Source: Anaerolineae bacterium
Lineage (GTDB): Bacteria > Chloroflexota > Anaerolineae > Promineifilales > Promineifilaceae
Assembly: GCA_023382655.1 (NCBI GenBank)
Contig: JAHDWK010000003.1
Coordinates: 1 to 64,000, forward strand
DNA length: 64,000 bases
Reading direction: 5' to 3'
Position numbers and translations under genes: made by a program. The notes below the pieces were generated by a model. That model searched no databases, had not been told where the DNA came from, and saw only the letters and a program-made list of their open reading frames with translations. Positions 1 to 8,778 of this stretch are shown here, in pieces (position 1 is the first letter of the stretch; each line of letters starts with the position of its first letter).

Positions 1-2
1 CA

Positions 3-119
3 ATCAGCTATTTTGGAACTGAAGAATGTTTAGATTATTTATGTTACAAAGTACTTAACTCCTTAATAGATGAACCTAATTGTTATCCCCTTCCACGATT
101 GGAAGAAATGCGAGCGTGA
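3..119 (+). CDS. Possible 3' end of an upstream gene (partial)
   Basis: Frame 3 is open from the window edge to a TGA at 117-119 and reads like ordinary protein (FGTEECLDYLCYKVL...). It would overlap the start of the next glycosyltransferase by 50 bases on the same strand. A competing reading in frame 1 stops at 31-33. Given the polysaccharide genes downstream it could be the tail of another such gene, but too little is visible to name it. Confidence 0.3.
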   Translation: MSYFGTEECLDYLCYKVLNSLIDEPNCYPLPRLEEMRA

Positions 120-1278
120 AGGCTTTCGTACGCGTGATGCCCATTTCATGCAAGAGTTTGGGAAGCATTCGCTTGTCCAAAAGTTGTTGATTGTGAATCG
201 GCCGCTTTCCATGGCTGAAATGCTGCTGATGAGAAGAAGCAGGCGACCACAGACCGGTACGGCCGTTTTCCAGCAAAATGGGGTTGTCCTCACTCAAGTA
301 TCGCCCAAAACCTACACTTTAGATGTCTTCATACCGCAACTTATAAAACCATTATGGTTAAACCGGAACTGGATATCTTATATATTTGGTCATCAAAAAG
401 TCATCCAGGCAGTGCAAAGGGCCTTGACCTATTTGGATATGAGTGCCCACTACTCTGTTTTTATGTCTGCCCCTTTATATGTTCCGTTGGTGGAACAATT
501 GGCACCCCATGTCCTTGCCTTTGATGCGCAAGACAATTTACTAAAACACCCTCAATACCGTAACGTGTCTAATTTGAAAACGTATTACGATTATTGTCTG
601 GATCGGGCTGATTTTATTTCTGCTAATTCTCAAGAAACAGCAAATTGGTTTAAACAACGACGACCAGATGCTCAGCACATACCCAATGGGGTAGATAATG
701 AAAAATTTAACACAGAGATGCCACATCGTTTTCCCAGTGATGTGAAACGCTTCACGTCCCCCGTTGTTGGCTATGCAGGTAAAATGCAAGAGATGTTCGA
801 CGTGCCACTCATGTTGCAGGTAGTATCGGAAATGCCGGAGGTCAACTTCGTGTTTATAGGCCAACAGCTTGCACCACAATGGATGAAACCTTTGTGGAGG
901 CACAAAAATGCTCATTACCTGGGTGACAAATCGTATGAAGATCTCCCAGATTATTTAGCGGCGTTCGATATTTGCATCATCCCTTATGATGCTAAACGTC
1001 AGCACGGGGGAGATCCTATAAAATTTTATGAATATCTCGCTATGGGCAAGCCAATAGTTACATCAAATATTGGTAATGTAAACGTATTTCAGGATTATCC
1101 GCAAGTGTACATATCGTCGTCGCCCGAATTATTTAAAGAGGGTTTAAAACACTTTGTACGGCAAATTCAACAACAGGTAGCTATTCCTAAATGGCCAGTG
1201 CCGCCAGAGCATTTATGGCGATCCAAAGCGGATAACATCATCAGTGCCATTGTCCAAAGGCCAACTACTTCCACTTAG
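70..1278 (+). CDS. Glycosyltransferase, GT-B fold (family 1/4-like)
   Basis: A 402-residue protein with the two-domain layout of GT-B glycosyltransferases. The N-terminal half carries an acceptor-side Rossmann domain. The C-terminal half has VVGYAGKM near residue 235 and the donor-binding region DICIIPYDAKRQHGGDPIKFYEYLAMGKPIV near residues 303-335, typical of GT family 1/4 enzymes that use nucleotide sugars. The likely role is adding a sugar to an exopolysaccharide or lipid-linked glycan at the inner face of the membrane. It sits in a + strand row with an acyltransferase, a second glycosyltransferase and an initiating sugar transferase. The ATG at 70 has no strong ribosome binding site. The gene is AT-richer than the rest of the window and has only one ACGGCCGT, suggesting a variable polysaccharide locus. 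Acceptor and donor cannot be read from sequence. Confidence 0.85.
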   Translation: MNLIVIPFHDWKKCEREGFRTRDAHFMQEFGKHSLVQKLLIVNRPLSMAEMLLMRRSRRPQTGTAVFQQNGVVLTQVSPKTYTLDVFIPQLIKPLWLNRNWISYIFGHQKVIQAVQRALTYLDMSAHYSVFMSAPLYVPLVEQLAPHVLAFDAQDNLLKHPQYRNVSNLKTYYDYCLDRADFISANSQETANWFKQRRPDAQHIPNGVDNEKFNTEMPHRFPSDVKRFTSPVVGYAGKMQEMFDVPLMLQVVSEMPEVNFVFIGQQLAPQWMKPLWRHKNAHYLGDKSYEDLPDYLAAFDICIIPYDAKRQHGGDPIKFYEYLAMGKPIVTSNIGNVNVFQDYPQVYISSSPELFKEGLKHFVRQIQQQVAIPKWPVPPEHLWRSKADNIISAIVQRPTTST

Positions 1279-1286
1279 CCGGAAAT

Positions 1287-1988
1287 ATGATCCATACTCT
1301 TGCTGAAAAAGCTATACAGTATCTAAAGCAGGATACAGACTATCGCCTGGATCCGCAGCTAACTGGACGAGTCTTACTACAAGTGTTATTTTATCGTGTG
1401 TGCATGATGATACGTGGCAGTTGGTGTGGTTTATGGTTACGTCAAAACAAAGGCAAATTGTTTGTTGGTAGCGGTGTTACCTTGCGTCATCCACAAAATA
1501 TCTCTATCGGGCATAGTGTCATTTTCGAGGACTATGTCACAATTGATGCCTTGTCTTACAATGGGGTTGTATTAGGAGACAATGTGACCATTGCTAGATT
1601 TTCTACTATTCAATGCACAGGTGTCATAAGAGCTATCGGTGTTGGATTGCGCATCGGCAATAACTCAGCGGTGGGTGCTTATTCTTTTATCGGCGCACAA
1701 GGTGGTATTGAAATTGGTGATAACGTCATTATGGGGCCGCGTGTAAACTTACATGCGGAAAATCATATTTATGAAGATTTAGGCTTGCCCATTCGCTTAC
1801 AAGGGGAAACGAGGCAGGGTATCATCGTTGAAGATGATTGTTGGATAGGTTCTGGCACCATTATTTTGGATGGCGTTCATATAAAACAAGGTTGTGTGAT
1901 CGCAGCTGGAAGTGTTGTTACTAAAGATATTCCCGCATATAGTGTTGTTGCTGGAGTTCCCGCCCGGATCATCAAACACAGAGCATAG
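1287..1988 (+). CDS. Left-handed beta-helix acyltransferase (hexapeptide repeat)
   Basis: A 233-residue protein with many hexapeptide repeats (ISIGHSV, VVLGDNV, IEIGDNV, IIVEDDCWIGSG, VVTKDIPAYSVVAGVPARIIK) from about residue 70 to the end, the hallmark of trimeric beta-helix O-acetyltransferases such as WcaF/Maa/NodL relatives. The family usually transfers acetyl from acetyl-CoA to a sugar hydroxyl. The C-terminal GVPARIIK motif is typical. It begins 8 bases after the preceding glycosyltransferase and is AT-rich like it, so both probably belong to one polysaccharide operon. The modified sugar is unknown. Confidence 0.85.
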   Translation: MIHTLAEKAIQYLKQDTDYRLDPQLTGRVLLQVLFYRVCMMIRGSWCGLWLRQNKGKLFVGSGVTLRHPQNISIGHSVIFEDYVTIDALSYNGVVLGDNVTIARFSTIQCTGVIRAIGVGLRIGNNSAVGAYSFIGAQGGIEIGDNVIMGPRVNLHAENHIYEDLGLPIRLQGETRQGIIVEDDCWIGSGTIILDGVHIKQGCVIAAGSVVTKDIPAYSVVAGVPARIIKHRA

Positions 1989-2026
1989 AGGAGTATAAGA
2001 GCTCCCATACAAAGGCAAAAAAGATA

Positions 2027-3151
2027 GTGAAAATAGCATTATTGGGTACAAGGGGTGTCCCCGCTAGTTACAGTGGCTTTGAGACTTGCGTTGAACAATT
2101 GGGACAGCGTCTTGTTGAGCGTGGTCATGAAGTAACAGTTTATTGTCGTTCTCATCACATTGCGTACGAAGGTGATTATTACAAAGGGATGCGGCTTATT
2201 AAATTGCCGACTGTCGCCAATAAATATTTAGACACGATTATCCATTCTTTCATTTCTTCGTTACATGCTATAACTCAACGTTATGATGTGGGTTTGTATT
2301 TTATTGCAGGGAACAGCCCGGTTACTTGGATGCTTCGTATTTTTGGCACAAAAACCATCCTTAACGTCGACGGTCTCGATTGGAAAAGAGAAAAATGGCC
2401 TACTCTGGCGAAAAAATACATTCAATTTGCAGAATTTCTGGCTACTAAGCTACCTTCGATCTATCTCACTGATTCTAGGGTCGTGCAATCTTATTATCGC
2501 GATCGCTTTAATAATGAGCCTCCCTACATTCCTTATGGATCGGAGATCGAGATTCTGCCATCGGGGGAAACACTAACCTCATTTGGCTTAAAACCTCAAA
2601 ATTATATATTGTTTGTTGGACGATTGGTACCCGAAAATTGCGCTCATCATTTAATAGATGCCTTTCGGGACTTAGACACGGATCTCAAGTGCGTTATTGT
2701 AGGAGACGCGGCTTACGCTCAAGATTATATCGCTTCATTAAAAGCACGGGCGGCAGGCGATGACCGCATTGTTTTTACCGGTTATGTGTTTGGCAGGGGG
2801 TATTATGAACTGGGATCTAACGCTTATATTTTTGTGGAAACATCTGGAGTAGGAGGTACTCATCCAGCCTTGACGGAAGCTATGGCTTTTGGCAATTGTG
2901 TTGTTGTTCATAATACACCCGAAAACCTGGAAACCATTGGCAAGGCTGGTTTTGCTTATGCTGGTCAGATTGGTTCAGATAGCTTGCGCGAAGTTCTCCG
3001 GGATTTGTTATATAACCCATTAGTTGTACAGACTTATAAGAGATTGGCGCAGGTGCGGTCTCAGGAGTGCTATTCATGGGAAACTGTTACTGACGCCTAT
3101 GAACGATTGTTTTACCAGCTATTGAAATATCCCCTGCCTGATAGGTTATAA
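2027..3151 (+). CDS. Glycosyltransferase with DUF1972-type N-terminus
   Basis: A 374-residue GT-B glycosyltransferase. The N-terminus MKIALLGTRGVPASYSGFET is characteristic of the DUF1972 group, often annotated as rhamnosyltransferases. The C-terminal donor domain shows YILFVGRLVPENCAHHLIDAF and a GVGGTHPALTEAMAFGNCVVV stretch with the conserved glutamate. The start used is GTG at 2027; the start lies 38 bases after the acyltransferase stop. It is likely to extend the exopolysaccharide repeat unit in the cytoplasm. It is AT-rich and has no ACGGCCGT octamer. Confidence 0.85.
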   Translation: MKIALLGTRGVPASYSGFETCVEQLGQRLVERGHEVTVYCRSHHIAYEGDYYKGMRLIKLPTVANKYLDTIIHSFISSLHAITQRYDVGLYFIAGNSPVTWMLRIFGTKTILNVDGLDWKREKWPTLAKKYIQFAEFLATKLPSIYLTDSRVVQSYYRDRFNNEPPYIPYGSEIEILPSGETLTSFGLKPQNYILFVGRLVPENCAHHLIDAFRDLDTDLKCVIVGDAAYAQDYIASLKARAAGDDRIVFTGYVFGRGYYELGSNAYIFVETSGVGGTHPALTEAMAFGNCVVVHNTPENLETIGKAGFAYAGQIGSDSLREVLRDLLYNPLVVQTYKRLAQVRSQECYSWETVTDAYERLFYQLLKYPLPDRL

Positions 3152-3178
3152 CAGTATTCTTGATGAGTCTTGACTATC

Positions 3179-3208
3179 TTGGGTTTGGTAATAGGACGAG
3201 GTTATAAT
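3179..3208 (+). promoter_or_regulatory. Probable sigma70-type promoter for the sugar-transferase gene
   Basis: TTGGGT at 3179-3184 and a perfect TATAAT at 3203-3208 are separated by 18 bases. The transcript would start near 3215, leaving about 77 bases of leader before the ATG at 3292, which has a good purine-rich ribosome binding site (AGAGGAGAGGA). Confidence 0.55.
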
Positions 3209-3291
3209 AGCAAGATGTTTTGTGAATGAGAAAATGAGTGTGGTGTGCGATAGCTTAGCCCGAAAGTGGTTAGCAGAAGAGGAGAGGAACC

Positions 3292-4701
3292 ATGTTGCGG
3301 CGTTACACAGTGAATCATGCAGTATTATCAATGGTCATGGATTTGAGTCTCACATTAGTGGCGCTTTTGTTAGCACAAGCACTACGGCCGTACCTCCCCC
3401 TCACTTTCCCCTTTTTAGTCCCCGTCCCCAAAATTGACATACCGACGATATTATTTGTTATCGTGCCCGTCATTTGGGGCGGTACATTCCTCATCACCTC
3501 CGTCTATGATCCCCGCCGCATTTATAAAGCAACGGACGAATTCCAGGCGGTCACGTTGGCTGTCGGGATAGCTACTCTTATTTTTGCCGGGGTGCTTTAC
3601 CTGGCATTTCGCAATTTTTCCCGTTGGTTACTGGTAACGTTTGTTCTCATTGACCTGTTTTTGCTTTTATTCTGGCGAGTCATCATGCGCCTCGGCTTCA
3701 AAATCGGCCGTTTCCCCACCCACCCCCGGCGTGTTCTGGTGGTTGGCGCCGGCAAAACCGGCCAACGTCTGGCCGAAATGATTACCGAGTATCGTTGGAC
3801 AGGACTAGACCTGGTTGGCTTTCTGGATGACGACCCGGAAAAACAAAATCTCAGCGCCCTTCTTTTAGGGCAATTATCAGATGTCCACGCTGTGGTAGAG
3901 CAGCAGCAAATTGATGATGTGGTGATTGCCCTACCACGGTATGCCTACGGCCGTGTCAACCAACTCGCCCTCGCTTTACATGACTTACCTGTTCAGGTGC
4001 GGGTAGTGCCCGATTATTTTAGTCTGGCGCTTTACCGGGCTTCGGTGGATGATTTCGGCGGCGTGCCCATGATTAACTTGCGTGACCCGGCGTTGAATGA
4101 CGTGCAACGTTTGGTTAAACGTGCCTTTGACCTGGTTATTGCCGGCGTTTCTATCCTGCTTCTGTCCCCCTTGTTAGCTGTTATTGCGCTGTTGATTAAG
4201 GTGGATTCGCTCGGCCCCATCTTTTATCGGCATAAGCGGGTTGGTGAAAACGGCCGTATCTTTCACATGTACAAATTCCGTACCATGATCCCCGAAGCAG
4301 ATCAGCTACTGGCCCAAATGACAGAAATAAACAACCAGGGACAGATACTTTTCAAACGACCAGATGACCCGCGTGTGACGCGCGTAGGCCATTTCTTGCG
4401 CCGTACCAGCGTGGACGAACTACCGCAACTATTCAATGTCCTCAGAGGTGATATGAGTCTGGTCGGGCCGCGCCCGGAACTGCCCTGGCTGGTGGAGAAC
4501 TACGAACCCTGGCAGCGAAAACGCTTCGCCGTGCCGCAGGGCATGACGGGCTGGTGGCAGGTCAACGGCCGTTCCGACAAACCGATGCATCTCCACACCG
4601 AAGACGACCTCTATTACGTGCAAAACTACTCCCTGTGGATGGATATTTTCATCTTGTTCAAAACCCCCTGGGTAGTGCTGCGCGGCAAAGGCGCTTTTTG
4701 A
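3292..4701 (+). CDS. Undecaprenyl-phosphate sugar phosphotransferase (WbaP/ExoY family)
   Basis: A 469-residue polyprenyl-phosphate hexose-1-phosphate transferase, which starts repeat-unit synthesis by loading a sugar-1-phosphate onto undecaprenyl phosphate. Four or five N-terminal membrane segments (residues about 12-125) are followed by a CoA-binding-like Rossmann domain ([17 protein letters not shown], near 145-165). The C-terminal catalytic sugar-transferase domain starts with a membrane helix near 275 and contains [29 protein letters not shown] and [12 protein letters not shown]. Length fits the family. The start is supported by AGAGGAGAGGA upstream. The stop overlaps the start of the next gene, so both are probably co-translated. 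Whether glucose or galactose is loaded cannot be decided. Confidence 0.92.
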   Translation: MLRRYTVNHAVLSMVMDLSLTLVALLLAQALRPYLPLTFPFLVPVPKIDIPTILFVIVPVIWGGTFLITSVYDPRRIYKATDEFQAVTLAVGIATLIFAGVLYLAFRNFSRWLLVTFVLIDLFLLLFWRVIMRLGFKIGRFPTHPRRVLVVGAGKTGQRLAEMITEYRWTGLDLVGFLDDDPEKQNLSALLLGQLSDVHAVVEQQQIDDVVIALPRYAYGRVNQLALALHDLPVQVRVVPDYFSLALYRASVDDFGGVPMINLRDPALNDVQRLVKRAFDLVIAGVSILLLSPLLAVIALLIKVDSLGPIFYRHKRVGENGRIFHMYKFRTMIPEADQLLAQMTEINNQGQILFKRPDDPRVTRVGHFLRRTSVDELPQLFNVLRGDMSLVGPRPELPWLVENYEPWQRKRFAVPQGMTGWWQVNGRSDKPMHLHTEDDLYYVQNYSLWMDIFILFKTPWVVLRGKGAF

Positions 4702-6020
4702 TTCACCCACCAAACCGCTTCGCCACATGGTCATATTGGATTGAGGCGGGGATATTGACAGCCGTCACCCCCATTCTGCTCTTTCCCACCTTCAACCCTA
4801 TACTTACCGCCCTCGCTCTACTGTTGGTGGCCCTGCTCTGGTTGCTGCCATTGCTCGCACGGCCGTGGCCCTGGCCTTCCCTCACCCCTTTCGACCCTCT
4901 GCTACTGGGTTGGGCTATCTTCCTCCTGGTGGGTATCCTGGTCACTGCCGACCCCGACCTCACCCTGCCTAAAGCCACAGGGCTGATTCTGGGGCTGGCA
5001 GTCTGGCGTTTTATGAATCGGGCTGTTTCGTCATCCCGCTTATGGCTAATGGCGCTGGCGGTATGGGGAGGGATCGGCTTTGGCTTTGTACTCTTGGGCG
5101 TCCTCAGTGCCAATTGGGTAAACAAAGTGCCGGGCCTGGCAGATATCGTGGCCCGTTTACCCGAACGCTTGATCGTTTTACCAGAGTCCCCGGAATTAGG
5201 GGTACACGCCAACCAGCTTGCCGGGACATTGCTCTTTTTTGTTCCCTTTCTTTTTTCAGTGTTAATCGGATTTTACGAGTCACGGCCGTCCCCCTGGAAA
5301 CTACTCGGCTACCTTTTCCTCACCGGCACGGCCGTCGCCCTGCTGTTGCTCACCCAATCCCGCACTGGCTGGCTGGCCTTTGCCGGCGTTCTCCTCCTCC
5401 TCTGTCTATTCTGGTGGATCGCCTTACCCGCCGCTAGCCACCTCCGTCGTATCACCGGCGCCACAGCCGGGGGATTAGGTATCATCACCGTAGTGGGATT
5501 GACTATTGCCGGGCCACATCGCCTGCAAGCCATCTGGCGCGACCCCGCTCAGGAATCGGCCATTGGCCAGTTAGGTTCTATCGGCTTTCGCCAGGAAGTG
5601 TGGCGCTGGGCCATTACAACCATCCAGGATTTCCCCTTCACCGGCACAGGCCTGGGCACTTTTCGTGTTGTCGTCCGCCGCTTTTACCCTCTGAATGTGA
5701 GTCCCACTTACGATATTGCCCATGCCCACAACATTTTCCTGCAAACGGCGCTGGATGTGGGGCTGCCAGGTCTCATTGTTTACCTGGCTATCATCGGCCT
5801 GGCCTTTTACCTGGGATTGTGGGCGGCGCGGCGGAGTGCCTGGGCACGGCCGTACCTCATCGGCATTCTCAGTGGATTAGCCGCCATACACCTCTTTGGT
5901 CTCACCGACGCCATCGCCCCTGGCGCCAAACCCCACCTCTTGCTGTGGATCATGCTGGGCCTCATCACCACCGGTCACCGCCTGGCCTTCCTTGTTAACA
6001 ACAGCCATCCCCCGGAATAA
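4698..6020 (+). CDS. O-antigen ligase/polymerase-like membrane protein
   Basis: A 440-residue polytopic protein with about 11-12 hydrophobic helices and the Wzy_C/O-antigen-ligase pattern: a long periplasmic loop around residues 275-350 with GFRQEVWRWAITTIQDFPFTGTGLGTF and an AHNIFLQTALDVGLPGLIVY segment, the conserved His region of the family. It would ligate or polymerise lipid-linked glycan on the outer membrane face. The reading frame is open further upstream, but I favour TTG at 4698, which overlaps the previous stop (TTGA) and has AAAGG six bases ahead. Unlike the first three genes it is GC-rich and carries several ACGGCCGT copies. Confidence 0.82.
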   Translation: MIHPPNRFATWSYWIEAGILTAVTPILLFPTFNPILTALALLLVALLWLLPLLARPWPWPSLTPFDPLLLGWAIFLLVGILVTADPDLTLPKATGLILGLAVWRFMNRAVSSSRLWLMALAVWGGIGFGFVLLGVLSANWVNKVPGLADIVARLPERLIVLPESPELGVHANQLAGTLLFFVPFLFSVLIGFYESRPSPWKLLGYLFLTGTAVALLLLTQSRTGWLAFAGVLLLLCLFWWIALPAASHLRRITGATAGGLGIITVVGLTIAGPHRLQAIWRDPAQESAIGQLGSIGFRQEVWRWAITTIQDFPFTGTGLGTFRVVVRRFYPLNVSPTYDIAHAHNIFLQTALDVGLPGLIVYLAIIGLAFYLGLWAARRSAWARPYLIGILSGLAAIHLFGLTDAIAPGAKPHLLLWIMLGLITTGHRLAFLVNNSHPPE

Positions 6021-6159
6021 CAAGCCATACCACATCCCTATTGTTTTCACGGCCATTCCCCTCTAAAATCCCCCTCGTTTGGGACACACCCCAAATCAAA
6101 ATCAAACCACAAATTCGTGATATTCGTGTAATTCGTGGCTACCAACAAAGGAGATAGAC

Positions 6160-6429
6160 ATGCAAACCCTCATCTTACAATGCAAACCGCGCAAAATGAC
6201 CGCCGGCATGAGCTGGTTGATTGAAGTGCTGGGGCCAGATGGCCCCGCCAAAGACCAGGTGAAGGAATCCATTGATAAACTGGAACACCACCCGGCCAAA
6301 GCCCTGCGCCGCGCCCTTATTGACTGCCTGGCCCTCATCCAGACGCACGGCTATGAAATCAAATACACCGAGCATTTCGGCGCAGACAGCGAGATGGAAG
6401 GCTGGCTCTTTGTGCTGCAAAAACGGTAA
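6160..6429 (+). CDS. Small conserved-looking protein of unknown function
   Basis: An 89-residue soluble protein with no motif I recognise. It is mixed alpha/beta in character, with two Cys residues (7 and about 55) not arranged as a metal site. The start is well supported by AAAGGAGA five bases upstream of ATG 6160. The stop TAA sits in a GGTAATGG word just ahead of a heptad repeat array. The sequence before it (6021-6159) contains three loose ATTCGTG direct repeats and no gene. Confidence 0.6.
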   Translation: MQTLILQCKPRKMTAGMSWLIEVLGPDGPAKDQVKESIDKLEHHPAKALRRALIDCLALIQTHGYEIKYTEHFGADSEMEGWLFVLQKR

Positions 6430-6435
6430 TGGCCC

Positions 6436-6483
6436 GTCATCCGTGAACCGTCATCCGTGAACCGTAATCGGATTACGGATGAC
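6436..6483. repeat. Intergenic heptad array between convergent genes
   Basis: Five 7-base units in perfect phase (GTCATCC, GTGAACC, GTCATCC, GTGAACC, GTAATCG) are followed by the inverted arm GATTACGGATGAC. The inverted arm overlaps the 3' end of the NUDIX gene and encodes its last residues and its stop codon (TTA at 6473-6475, read TAA on the minus strand). Confidence 0.85.
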
Positions 6484-6988
6484 GAAGAGTAGCGATGGCC
6501 GCCTGGGTGCTGGCAAAAGCCACATCGGGCAAAGCGTCCAGGCGGAAAAAAGCAGCGGCGTCCGCATCGTCGCCCGCTTTTACTTCCCCACCAACCACCC
6601 GCCCCCGATACAAAATGAAAATGGAAGCTCCGCCCTGCTCCGGTGGATTGTGGTAGACATCCAGCAACCCGTCAATGGTAACGTGCAGGCCGGTTTCTTC
6701 ATGCACTTCGCGCACGGCCGTCGCCATTGGCTCCTCTCCCTGATCCAGATACCCCGCTGGGAGACTCCACCGGCCAATCTCCGGGCGCATGATGCGCCGC
6801 ACCAGCAGCACCTCTCCCGCCTCATTCACTACCAACACCCCCACCCCTACTTTGGGATCGGTGAAATGGATAAACCCACACTGCGGACACGCTTTCCGCA
6901 TTTTGTCCCCCACTAACTTCGTCTGCATAGCCGCGCCACAGCGGGTACAGAAACGCACATGCTCCGGCGCTGAACTAAGCCCGCTCAT
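6473..6988 (-). CDS. NUDIX hydrolase with N-terminal zinc ribbon
   Basis: A 171-residue protein. Residues 13-39 hold a zinc ribbon (CTRCG...CPQCG), followed by a NUDIX domain with the full box GYLDQGEEPMATAVREVHEETG (G-x5-E-x7-RE-x2-EE-x-G), which binds Mg2+ and cleaves nucleoside diphosphates linked to another group. The ribbon-plus-NUDIX architecture is that of NudC-like and ADP-ribose/NADH pyrophosphatases, but the protein is shorter than NudC. Substrate cannot be assigned. The start overlaps the stop of a short upstream frame (ATGA). The last codons and stop are encoded by the heptad array at 6436-6483. Confidence 0.88.
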   Translation of the reverse strand: MSGLSSAPEHVRFCTRCGAAMQTKLVGDKMRKACPQCGFIHFTDPKVGVGVLVVNEAGEVLLVRRIMRPEIGRWSLPAGYLDQGEEPMATAVREVHEETGLHVTIDGLLDVYHNPPEQGGASIFILYRGRVVGGEVKAGDDADAAAFFRLDALPDVAFASTQAAIATLRHP

Positions 6989-7095
6989 GCGACAATCCCA
7001 AATTGCAGCAGTAGGGGTGGAGCAGCCAGAAACTCAGCCACCGGCTCTAATTTGCGGGCAATAAAAATCTCAATGCCCAAACTATCTATCAACAT
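6985..7095 (-). CDS. Short frame coupled to the NUDIX gene (possible remnant)
   Basis: A 36-codon frame starting at ATG 7095 ends in a TGA that overlaps the NUDIX start codon (ATGA). The peptide is hydrophobic at its end (FLAAPPLLLQFGIV). It may be a leader peptide, or the remnant of a larger gene, since the frame has no good ribosome binding site. The remaining sequence up to 7170 holds nothing I can support. Confidence 0.25.
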   Translation of the reverse strand: MLIDSLGIEIFIARKLEPVAEFLAAPPLLLQFGIVA

Positions 7096-7170
7096 CTGGT
7101 ACACCGTTCTCTACGCCTCTAAAGTCACAAAACCGGTTGGCTTCCTGACCCCAGGCGCACGCTTTCATCC

Positions 7171-8061
7171 TTAATTGTCCCGTCCCGGTGTGTTGGACAG
7201 TTTTTGAAACACCAGCCGCCAGCCACCCTCACGTCCGTCGGCACACCTTTCCACCCGCAGCCCACTCACTTCCGGGCTGCCATCCATCAGCGTCACCGTG
7301 TAAGAAACTTCCGGCGCCATCATGAAGTCGCCATAACCCACGCCCTGGTCGGGCTTAAAACCGGTGAAAAAACGGTCGTCCCCACCGTCCCAGCGCACCA
7401 ACACGGCCGTGCCCGGCAAATCATTCAGCGCCGCATCCTGGGTGATCACTTCAATACGCGGCGCGCCTTCCAGGTCACAGAGTTGCTCCTGGTTCAGCAG
7501 ACGGTAGGTCAAAACCTCTGTCGGTTGCGGCGGTAAGGTCGCAGTGGGTGTCAGGGAAGGCACGGACGTTAACGTGGGCAACGGCTCTGGTGTAGGCAAT
7601 AATAGGGGTGCGGCTAACGTGGGTGTCGGCAACGCTGCCGCTGTAGGCGCAAAAACAGCCACCGCACCCCCTTCCGCGCCCAACTGTTGCGCCAATGCCG
7701 CCAGGTGTCGCAACGCCTCCGGCGGGGCCAGATTGCGCACATAACTTTCCAGCAAGGCGTTCACCGTGGCTGCCAAATCAGGGTCTTCTAACGCGGCCAA
7801 CCGCTGCTGCGCTTGCCCCCAGTTGCCATCGGCCGCATAACTCTGGCTGACCAGGAAAATATACTCCGCCTTGTGCGTCTCGCTCAGTCGCGCCGGGCCG
7901 GCATTAATATACACCACCGGGTCCACCACCCAGGCATAATACAGACCGGCGACCAGTCCCACTGCCAGCCCCAGGAGCAGCCAACCGGCCGTGGAACCAC
8001 GCTGCCAGAACGGCCGTTTCTCACTGCTGCTGTACGGTAAGCGGCGGCGGCGACGGCTCAC
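7171..8061 (-). CDS. Membrane-anchored protein with Pro/Thr-rich linker, unknown function
   Basis: A 296-residue protein. A basic N-terminus (MSRRRRR) is followed by one membrane helix at about 26-46, then a helical domain (PARLSETHKAEYIFLVSQSYAADGNW, TPR-like), a Pro/Thr/Leu-rich linker at about 140-185, and a C-terminal globular domain with two cysteines. The N-terminal 110 residues resemble the neighbouring gene at 8058-8441. The start is GTG at 8061, overlapping the stop of that gene (GTGA), so the two are translationally coupled. The helical part probably lies outside the membrane. No catalytic motif is visible. Confidence 0.7.
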   Translation of the reverse strand: MSRRRRRLPYSSSEKRPFWQRGSTAGWLLLGLAVGLVAGLYYAWVVDPVVYINAGPARLSETHKAEYIFLVSQSYAADGNWGQAQQRLAALEDPDLAATVNALLESYVRNLAPPEALRHLAALAQQLGAEGGAVAVFAPTAAALPTPTLAAPLLLPTPEPLPTLTSVPSLTPTATLPPQPTEVLTYRLLNQEQLCDLEGAPRIEVITQDAALNDLPGTAVLVRWDGGDDRFFTGFKPDQGVGYGDFMMAPEVSYTVTLMDGSPEVSGLRVERCADGREGGWRLVFQKLSNTPGRDN

Positions 8062-8441
8062 GGCGCTCCCTCCGGTGATGGATTCAGGTAGGGCGTCATG
8101 GCCGGGGAACTAATGCCCATAGCCGCTGCCAGATTCACCAACTGGCGAATCTCCTGCTCATTTTGCTGTTTCAGGATGGCGTCAATCATCACGGCCGTTA
8201 GCATTGCTTCCCCATTTTCTCCCAGACTACGCAGCCGTGTTTGGGCCGCCGTTAAATCCCCGTCCACTGCATAACCTGCCGCCACCAGCCGCGCATAATC
8301 TTGTTGGTACTCGGCCGCCAGGTAAGCGGGGGTTGCATTCACAAATTCTGTAGGATATAGCCGCCACCCAATCAGCAAACCCAACCCCAACCCCAGGGCG
8401 AGGCCGATGATAATAACCAGCGGAATACGCAAATGGCTCAT
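8058..8441 (-). CDS. Membrane-anchored paralogue of the downstream protein
   Basis: A 127-residue protein with one glycine-rich membrane helix (residues about 7-27, LVIIIGLALGLGLGLLIGW) followed by a helical domain. It shares with the next gene the order: helix, Tyr-Pro/Val-Asp-Pro, Asn-x-x-Pro-Ala, Leu, Glu/His-x-x-x-Glu/Asp-Tyr-x-x-Leu-Val, Tyr-Ala-x-Asp-Gly, Ala-Gln-x-Arg-Leu. This points to a tandem duplication. The frame is open to a GTG at 8447, but ATG 8441 gives a normal short N-terminus. Together with the downstream gene it forms a two-gene operon of unknown role. Confidence 0.65.
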   Translation of the reverse strand: MSHLRIPLVIIIGLALGLGLGLLIGWRLYPTEFVNATPAYLAAEYQQDYARLVAAGYAVDGDLTAAQTRLRSLGENGEAMLTAVMIDAILKQQNEQEIRQLVNLAAAMGISSPAMTPYLNPSPEGAP

Positions 8442-8454
8442 GATCACTTACACA

Positions 8455-8490
8455 TAAAAAAGGAGTTACCCACTTTCATGAGCAACTCCT
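8455..8490 (-). terminator. Rho-independent terminator after tRNA-Leu
   Basis: On the minus strand AGGAGTT and AACTCCT form a 7-bp stem around a 16-base loop, followed directly by TTTTTT (A-run at 8455-8460 on the + strand). It lies about 70 bases downstream of the tRNA-Leu gene. Confidence 0.55.
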
Positions 8491-8562
8491 TCAATTGCCT
8501 GGTGGGGCGATTTGCCCGGCGTCCCGTTAGCGACTTATAATTTCCACCAACAGGCTCGCTCA

Positions 8563-8644
<82 letters not shown>

Positions 8645-8698
8645 CCTCTACAAGGTGGCGGGATTTTAGAACATGGCATGGGTTCTGTCAAACCCGGT

Positions 8699-8774
8699 GG
8701 TCGGTAATCGGTAATCAGTAGTCGGTAAGTTTTAACCCGATTACCGATTACCGTTCACCGATTACCAATTACTG
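8699..8774. repeat. Heptad inverted-repeat array before the sigma factor
   Basis: Units GTAATCG, GTAATCA, GTAGTCG on the left are mirrored by GATTACC, GATTACC, GTTCACC, GATTACC, AATTACT on the right, forming a long imperfect hairpin in 7-base phase. It ends five bases before the sigma factor ATG. Confidence 0.8.
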
Positions 8775-8778
8775 AGAC

